From positions 1 through 9,589 of the forward strand of contig CAAFUR010000028.1 of the NCBI GenBank assembly GCA_900766245.1: a stretch of 9,589 nucleotides of DNA. Reading direction: 5' to 3'. Numbering within the stretch: the first letter of the stretch is position 1; the number at the start of each line of letters is the position of its first letter. A program made the position numbers and the translations under genes. Shown piece by piece: positions 5,397 through 9,589 of this stretch. Source of the stretch: Veillonellaceae bacterium (lineage in GTDB: Bacteria > Bacillota > Negativicutes > Veillonellales > Veillonellaceae). Under the pieces are notes generated by a model that saw only the letters and a program-made list of their open reading frames with translations, searched no databases and had not been told where the DNA came from.

Positions 5397-7400
5397 TTAA
5401 TCAGTTAAACGCCTGTTTTTCTTATCTATATAAAACCAAGTTTCGCTTTCCCAATAATGTTTTTCTCCGTCTGATTCAGGAACTACCTTTCGTTCACCTT
5501 TTAAAGTTGCTTTGGTTTTTCCTCCTTTAAATGGGTAGGCAAACTTAAATTGAGGTTCAATTATTACATTACCCAATGAATCGGCAAAACCTACCAATCC
5601 ATCCTCGTCCATTATACGGAAAAGCCCTTCTTGTATGTAGTCGGGACCATTATCATATTTGAATACATAGAAAAGTTCTTTGCCCGCATCATTGATGCAG
5701 ATTATTCGAGCGTCCTTTGGCTTGTTCTCATAAACAAAACCTATTTTTTTGATAGTATCTGTTTGACAGTATCTGTACTTGCCGTATGGCACAATGGTAT
5801 CGCCCCGTTCATTCAGATAACAGACCGGAACACCCACCTCCAAATAAGGCTCTGTGGTATGGGCAGTCAGTGTGGCGTCATATCGCATCAGAATTGGAGT
5901 GTCACAAGAACTGTAGCCGATTATCAAAACATCAGTATGAGGGTTGATAGGAGTTGTCGGTCTATCCAATTTAAATTGAAAAACAAGAGTGTCCTTTGGG
6001 GCTGGTAAAGTTATAGAAATACCCGTTACAGCATTGAATGCATTTAGTGCAGCTCTTTTGAATTTTCGGTTGTTACACGAAATAACTTGGGGGTTGGTAA
6101 TATATCCGTTACCATCTAATTTATATGTAACATAGACCATCCCTTCTCGATTCTTTTTCTGTAATTTAGGTGGATACTTACATGATTTGCTTAGAGTTTT
6201 GATAAGCCAATTATAGTTATTAACTTCATTTTTTGTTGGACTATCATTCTTGAATAAAACAGGTACAGTCCAAACAGAGTTCCGATATTCACCTTTACCA
6301 TGAAAATTGATGGTAGGAGTCCACCGTGGCATACCTTTTATGATTTGCAATACTTGGTTGTCCCATTCTTGTATGCCACAACCTCGTAAGGTCTCTACCT
6401 TTATTATTTCTCCGTAAGAATCAATGCGTATCGTATAAATCCCTTTGATTTCTTTTTTACCGTTTAATAGATTGGAATCGTATGTTAGGCGTTCATTAAT
6501 GTAGTTGGTAATTGCATACGGATTTGCTTTTTCAAAATAAGACACAGCTTCCCATTCCACAAAACTTTGTTTCAATTCTTCTTCCCTAACGCTGTCCGCC
6601 TTTACCCTATCCCTATAATGTTGGGGCAGGAAAGGGACATATACCGTATAAAGACACTCCATTCGTTTGCCGTTTTTGTTCCTGCAAGGCAGGCAGTGTG
6701 GAAGTTCTTTGGTCAGTCTGATGACCTCTTTGTCAAAATCTTCATGGATGGTCGTCAAAATGGTATTCCAGCGTGGTAGCCCTAATGTGTCAAGAGCAAA
6801 CATCACTACGGAATAACCTGCCACATTCTTTTTTAGCAACTCTTCTGGGTATTTCATTTGGGAAACATAGTATTTTGTCAAATCGTAATCCCATACCGCC
6901 CATCGGGGAGGTTCTATCGTGGATAAATCTTTAATTGGTTCTCCGGTTATTTTAGCAACACCTTTATTCCAAATATCCTCTTTACGCCAAATACTATCCA
7001 AGCGTTCTTCGTTCTGCCTTTGTCCTTGAACACTGTTATCTGTTGTACATCTGACAGGTGTAACTCCGATTGTCAAACTTTCCGGCAGATATTGGAGAAC
7101 CAACGTACTATCTGTCAGTTCTTGAATAATGTAATTCTTTTGAAAAGATTTTATTGTATCTCCATGCAAAGAGTAAGAATCGCATATTTCAGTTTGTTTT
7201 TCATCATATAGAAAGGTCTGTTTCCATCCAGCGCTGCGGAATTCCATTTCCATAGCATAGTGTTTGTCTTTGGGAAGTTGCACTTTCCATATTTTATTCT
7301 CTAATAAAGCAGACATATCTGCCGAATTCTTGTCTTGGGCTAAAAGTGGGCTGACAAGATTGAGAGAAAATATAAATAATATGGATAGAAAATATTTCAT
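5397..7400 (-). CDS. Exported protein with three TonB_C-like domains and a WG-repeat tail
   Basis: Exported 667-residue protein. Residues 1-21 are a signal peptide (cleavage after LLA), so there is no retained N-terminal anchor as in ordinary TonB. Residues 30-105 look lipocalin-like ('ENKIWKVQL', 'DTIKSFQKNYIIQELTDSTL'). Three segments then follow the TonB C-terminal pattern: about 174-258 ('MKYPEELLKKNVAGYSVVMF' to 'YTVYVPF'), 294-385 ('GIYTIRIDSYGEIIKVETLR' to 'MPRWTP' and 'WTVPVLF') and 396-480 ('CKYPPKLQKKNREGMVYVTY'). From about 520 on there are WG-repeat-like units, clearest at 601-634 ('GLVGFADSLGNVIIEPQF'). No ExbB or ExbD gene is nearby and no Pro-rich periplasm-spanning linker is seen, so energy transduction is unlikely. 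Binding of a partner or the cell envelope is a guess. It is co-transcribed with the SIMPL gene. Confidence 0.8.
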   Translation of the reverse strand: MKYFLSILFIFSLNLVSPLLAQDKNSADMSALLENKIWKVQLPKDKHYAMEMEFRSAGWKQTFLYDEKQTEICDSYSLHGDTIKSFQKNYIIQELTDSTLVLQYLPESLTIGVTPVRCTTDNSVQGQRQNEERLDSIWRKEDIWNKGVAKITGEPIKDLSTIEPPRWAVWDYDLTKYYVSQMKYPEELLKKNVAGYSVVMFALDTLGLPRWNTILTTIHEDFDKEVIRLTKELPHCLPCRNKNGKRMECLYTVYVPFLPQHYRDRVKADSVREEELKQSFVEWEAVSYFEKANPYAITNYINERLTYDSNLLNGKKEIKGIYTIRIDSYGEIIKVETLRGCGIQEWDNQVLQIIKGMPRWTPTINFHGKGEYRNSVWTVPVLFKNDSPTKNEVNNYNWLIKTLSKSCKYPPKLQKKNREGMVYVTYKLDGNGYITNPQVISCNNRKFKRAALNAFNAVTGISITLPAPKDTLVFQFKLDRPTTPINPHTDVLIIGYSSCDTPILMRYDATLTAHTTEPYLEVGVPVCYLNERGDTIVPYGKYRYCQTDTIKKIGFVYENKPKDARIICINDAGKELFYVFKYDNGPDYIQEGLFRIMDEDGLVGFADSLGNVIIEPQFKFAYPFKGGKTKATLKGERKVVPESDGEKHYWESETWFYIDKKNRRLTD

Positions 7401-7424
7401 TCAACCAATTATATAAACAACATC

Positions 7425-7432
7425 CAAATATA
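7425..7432 (-). promoter_or_regulatory. Candidate -7 box for the TonB_C/SIMPL operon
   Basis: On the minus strand the octamer TATATTTG matches the Bacteroidales -7 consensus TAnnTTTG. It lies 24 bases before the ATG at 7400, giving a leader of about 18 bases. I see no TTTG at the expected -33 spacing. The surrounding 160 bases are very A/T-rich, so a chance match is possible. Confidence 0.4.
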
Positions 7433-7483
7433 ATGTAAATGAGTAATAGAATAGCGTATTAAATAATTTATTTCTTCCTGTAT

Positions 7484-7510
7484 TTGAATAAATTAACTTT
7501 TAATATTCAA
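7484..7510. repeat. A/T-rich 7-bp inverted repeat in the spacer
   Basis: TTGAATA (7484-7490) and TATTCAA (7504-7510) form a perfect inverted repeat around a 13-base A/T-rich centre, about 50 bases upstream of the candidate -7 box of the TonB_C operon. It could be an operator, but arms this short and A/T-rich arise easily by chance. Confidence 0.25.
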
Positions 7511-7532
7511 GTAAAAATCAGTACATTTACAA

Positions 7533-7575
7533 GTTTAGTTCATACCTTTGTTTATATATCCAAAACGGACTAAAC
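7533..7575. repeat. Third copy of the GTTTAGTCCG-TATATA composite repeat
   Basis: On the minus strand GTTTAGTCCG (7575-7566) is followed after 7 bases by TATATA (7558-7553). The opposite arm GTTTAGT lies on the plus strand at 7533-7539, giving a 7-bp inverted repeat, GTTTAGT/ACTAAAC, around a TATATAT centre, the same layout as copy B at 1403-1440. It sits 133 bases upstream of the TonB_C gene start and 85 bases beyond the end of the nuclease gene. The plus-strand arm region also holds TACCTTTG (7543-7550), a -7-like octamer. Confidence 0.6.
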
Positions 7576-7603
7576 CTATTTTTTGTCGGCAGATTATATG
7601 TTG

Positions 7604-7640
7604 CTGGCGAAAAGAAAAACAGTATTCTTCTTTTCGCCAG
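7604..7640. terminator. 13-bp perfect hairpin after the DUF1016 gene
   Basis: CTGGCGAAAAGAA (7604-7616) pairs perfectly with TTCTTTTCGCCAG (7628-7640) around an 11-base loop. It lies 19 bases beyond the stop of the minus-strand nuclease gene, where a terminator is expected. No T tract follows it on the minus strand. On the plus strand CTTTTT (7646-7651) follows, so it resembles a plus-strand terminator more than a minus-strand one. It may work in both directions or protect the 3' end of the mRNA. Confidence 0.55.
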
Positions 7641-7659
7641 TATTACTTTTTATGATAGG

Positions 7660-8778
7660 TTAGTAATTTGAGGAAGCAATGAATTCCTTTATTTCTTCCT
7701 CGCTTGGAAGTTCTATCATGTACTTCTGTACGAAGATATTCGGGTCTAATCCGGCAGTGGCATACTTAACCAATGTATCTCCCTTTTCTGTGCAAAGCAG
7801 AATACCGATAGGCGGATTATCATCCGGCTGCATCACTTCCGCCTTGAAATAGTTTAGATACATATTGAGTTGTGAAGCATACTCATGGCGGAACTTGTCT
7901 ATCTTCAATTCCACAATAACATGGCACTTCAAGATGCGGTGATAGAACACAAGGTCGGCAAAGAAATAGTCCTCATCAATCAAGATACGCTTTTGCCGAG
8001 CTTCAAAACAGAATCCATGCCCCATTTCCAGCAGGAAGTGTTGTAGGTTGTCAAGAATGGATTGCTCCAAGTCGTTTTCTGTTACTAAGGCTCGTTCATT
8101 CAATCCTAAGAACTCTAAAGTAACAGGGGTGTTGATAACATCTTTAGGTTGTAATAGGGTTGCTTGTTGCTGGACTAAAGCGGAGAGGGCTTCTTTGTTT
8201 TTAGATAGTCCGCTACGTTCATAATACAAAGATGATATTTGCCGTTCCAGTTCTCTTGCAGACCAACAGCCACGTATTGCTTCCATTTCATAGAAAGCAC
8301 GCTTTGTCGGATTTTCGATTTTGGAGATGAACTTTAAGTGAGAATAAGGTAATTTATTGAACAACCTTTCAGCAGGAATACTCCACTTATTATATTGTAT
8401 TTCTGATGTTTGTAATTCGGCACTCAGTGTGTGCCGAATTGGTTCCGTGAATTCGGTGGACAGCGTGTGCCGAATTTCATTTCCTGCCATGATGTAGTGT
8501 AATACTTGTTCTTTCAGTTGTGGATAAACAAGGTACAGCCGCCTAAATTCACGGAATCTACGTTCATTCAGACCTTTTGTTTTCAGCCGTTGTTCCAGCT
8601 TTTTCAACAGTTGTTCACCGTATGCGGCACGGTCTTCTCCGTTCTGCTCAAACTCTACGATATAGCACCCCATAAGCCAGTTACGGGAAGTAAGTGCAAG
8701 GTTTACAGCGTGTGCGGCTTGTGCCTGCAACGTGTTCTGTATCGTACTGATATGTTTTACTAATGCTTCAAAGTCCAT
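7660..8778 (-). CDS. DUF1016/YhcG-type PDDEXK nuclease domain protein
   Basis: 372-residue protein of the DUF1016 (YhcG) family. Residues about 10-180 form the helical DUF1016 N-terminal domain ('SRNWLMGCYIVEFEQNG' at 31-47, 'FREFRRLYLVYP' at 75-86, 'FYEMEAIRGCWSARELERQI' at 162-181). Residues about 205-360 form a PDDEXK-fold nuclease domain with 'GHGFCFEARQKR', Asp275 in 'YFFADLVFYH' and Glu290-x-Lys292 in 'VIVELKIDKF', so the catalytic D-E-x-K set is intact. The linker at about 101-125 contains a duplicated 'IRHTLS' unit. Family members are common in mobile and defence-rich regions and presumed to act on DNA; substrate and role are not established. The gene follows the integrase with a 25-base gap on the same strand and ends before a strong hairpin. 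Confidence 0.88.
   Translation of the reverse strand: MDFEALVKHISTIQNTLQAQAAHAVNLALTSRNWLMGCYIVEFEQNGEDRAAYGEQLLKKLEQRLKTKGLNERRFREFRRLYLVYPQLKEQVLHYIMAGNEIRHTLSTEFTEPIRHTLSAELQTSEIQYNKWSIPAERLFNKLPYSHLKFISKIENPTKRAFYEMEAIRGCWSARELERQISSLYYERSGLSKNKEALSALVQQQATLLQPKDVINTPVTLEFLGLNERALVTENDLEQSILDNLQHFLLEMGHGFCFEARQKRILIDEDYFFADLVFYHRILKCHVIVELKIDKFRHEYASQLNMYLNYFKAEVMQPDDNPPIGILLCTEKGDTLVKYATAGLDPNIFVQKYMIELPSEEEIKEFIASSNY
8414..8476. repeat. 36-bp tandem duplication with palindromic units inside the DUF1016 gene
   Basis: Two 27-base units at 8414-8440 and 8450-8476 begin 36 bases apart. The first is bounded by AATTCGGCAC and GTGCCGAATT, a perfect 10-bp inverted repeat with a 7-base loop. 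The second keeps the GTGCCGAATT arm and differs at a few bases in the other arm. They encode two copies of an IRHTLS-type peptide in the linker between the N-terminal and nuclease domains. A 36-bp period keeps the reading frame, so copy number could vary without breaking the protein. Confidence 0.8.
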
Positions 8779-8783
8779 AGTTA

Positions 8784-8791
8784 CAAAGATA
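8784..8791 (-). promoter_or_regulatory. Candidate -7 box for the DUF1016 gene
   Basis: The minus strand reads TATCTTTG, a full match to TAnnTTTG, in the 25-base gap between the integrase stop and the nuclease ATG at 8778. Only 5 bases separate it from the ATG, so a transcript from here would be nearly leaderless. No TTTG is visible at the -33 spacing. Read-through from the integrase gene is the alternative. Confidence 0.4.
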
Positions 8792-8803
8792 AGTCTTTTG
8801 TGG

Positions 8804-9589
8804 TTAAAACTTTAGTTCGGGTAGGCTGTTTATTGCTTCCTCTTTCAATTTATCCACGGCACGGGTGTATTTCTCGGTATGCTTCAATCCGCTGTGCCCT
8901 AAAAGACTGGCTACCGTCTTGATATTTGCCCCATTGTTCAGAATGTTCACGGCAAACGAATGGCGGGCGCAATGCCAGCTTATATGCTTGTCTATTCCGG
9001 CTCTCTTTACCCAACGTTTTACTGATTTGCAGCAGCTTTCGTATGTAGGCAAATCGAATATCAAACAGTTCTTATCTGCCGGAGCTTCGCCAATAATGGA
9101 TAATAGACCGTCATTCAAGGGGATAACCACACCGCTACTGGCTGAATGTCCCTTGGTCTTGCTTTGCTCGAATTTCAATAATCGGTTGGCATAATCCACA
9201 TTTTTATAAGTAAGGTCTTTTACATCACAGAAGCGCAGACCGCAATACAGACAAAAGATAAACGCTCGTCTGATTGTGGGGTTTTCGTTGTCATAATGAC
9301 AAGCTATCAGCTTTTGTATTTCTTCGGGAGAAAGCACATCTTTTCGAAGCATTTGGCTATCCACTTTACAGGTAACACTTTTACATGGGTCTTTCAACAT
9401 TACATCATGGTCAATCGCATATCGAATAACTTTCTTGAAACGCTGGTAAATGCTTTTAGCACCTTCACCCACACTTCGGGATTGCAAATAGGCTACAAAC
9501 TGCTCCATCATTTCTTTGGTGATAAGTTCCGGTTTGATACTAAACTCATTCATGGGGTATTGCTCTTTTAAGAAGTCCTTAAAACGGCT
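8804..9589 (-). CDS. Tyrosine recombinase/integrase, cut by the right window edge
   Basis: Phage-type tyrosine recombinase that joins and excises DNA at specific sites. The full catalytic set is visible; numbering from the Met at 9553, Arg107 is in 'CLYCGLRFCD', Lys132 in 'SKTKG', His194 and Arg197 in 'WHCARH', His220 in 'LLGHSG' and the nucleophile Tyr229 in 'TEKYTR'. The helical core-binding domain occupies roughly residues 1-65. The frame stays open past that Met to the window edge, encoding 'SRFKDFLKEQYP', which fits the start of the core-binding domain, so the true start and probably an arm-binding domain of about 100 residues lie to the right. The C-terminus is complete. It is transcribed toward the nuclease gene, 25 bases away. 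Whether it is the integrase of the mobilizable element at left or belongs to a neighbouring element cannot be decided here. Confidence 0.92.
   Translation of the reverse strand, partial: SRFKDFLKEQYPMNEFSIKPELITKEMMEQFVAYLQSRSVGEGAKSIYQRFKKVIRYAIDHDVMLKDPCKSVTCKVDSQMLRKDVLSPEEIQKLIACHYDNENPTIRRAFIFCLYCGLRFCDVKDLTYKNVDYANRLLKFEQSKTKGHSASSGVVIPLNDGLLSIIGEAPADKNCLIFDLPTYESCCKSVKRWVKRAGIDKHISWHCARHSFAVNILNNGANIKTVASLLGHSGLKHTEKYTRAVDKLKEEAINSLPELKF

Noticed and set aside
5397..7400. Interpretation as an energy-transducing TonB protein
   Set aside because: A cleavable signal peptide, three tandem C-terminal-like domains, no Pro-rich spanning region and no ExbB/ExbD nearby argue against it.
8811..8823. 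TTTAGTTCGGGTA, close to part of the composite repeat at 1340-1352
   Set aside because: It lies in the coding end of the integrase, lacks the TATATA part, and does not have the exact GTTTAGTCCG core, so it is probably chance.
1..9589. CRISPR arrays, tRNA/rRNA genes, insertion-sequence transposases and element ends
   Set aside because: No regularly spaced repeats, no tRNA-like clover-leaf or rRNA sequence, and no transposase were seen; no direct repeat pair could be supported as attachment sites.

Overview
The window looks like part of a Bacteroidales genome (Bacteroides/Parabacteroides type). The evidence is the protein families, the A/T-rich translation starts without Shine-Dalgarno tracts, and -7 boxes of the TAnnTTTG type. 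It covers most of an integrative mobilizable element, or the mobilization half of one plus neighbouring accessory DNA. Neither end of the element can be seen.

Left half, plus strand (1-4655): a replication/mobilization module in fixed order. It holds a MerR-type helix-turn-helix protein of the excisionase kind (possibly open at the left edge), a RepA-like AAA ATPase overlapping it by one base, a DnaG-type CHC2/toprim primase whose zinc ligands are gone, an oriT-like block of nested inverted repeats, a MobC-type relaxosome protein, a MobP-type relaxase overlapping it by 35 bases, and a membrane-anchored coiled-coil protein. A hairpin terminator closes the operon. There is no coupling ATPase and no type IV secretion gene, so transfer would need a helper conjugative element.

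Middle, minus strand (4681-7400): a two-gene operon of exported proteins. The first has a signal peptide, a lipocalin-like start, three TonB C-terminal-like domains in a row and a WG-repeat tail. The second is a SIMPL (DUF541) protein. By eye this part is more A/T-rich than the mobilization module and looks like cargo or a separate acquisition. An A/T-rich spacer (7401-7659) lies behind it, with a promoter candidate, a repeat shared with the spacer before the primase, and a 13-bp perfect hairpin.

Right part, minus strand (7660-9589): a tyrosine recombinase, cut by the right edge, followed 25 bases later by a DUF1016/YhcG-type PDDEXK nuclease. The nuclease linker carries a 36-bp tandem duplication that is palindromic at the DNA level.

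The observations most worth following are a composite repeat (GTTTAGTCCG followed by TATATA) present three times at two sites 6.1 kb apart, the oriT candidate, the triple-TonB_C plus SIMPL operon, and the palindromic tandem repeat in the nuclease gene. No tRNA, rRNA, CRISPR array or insertion sequence was found.
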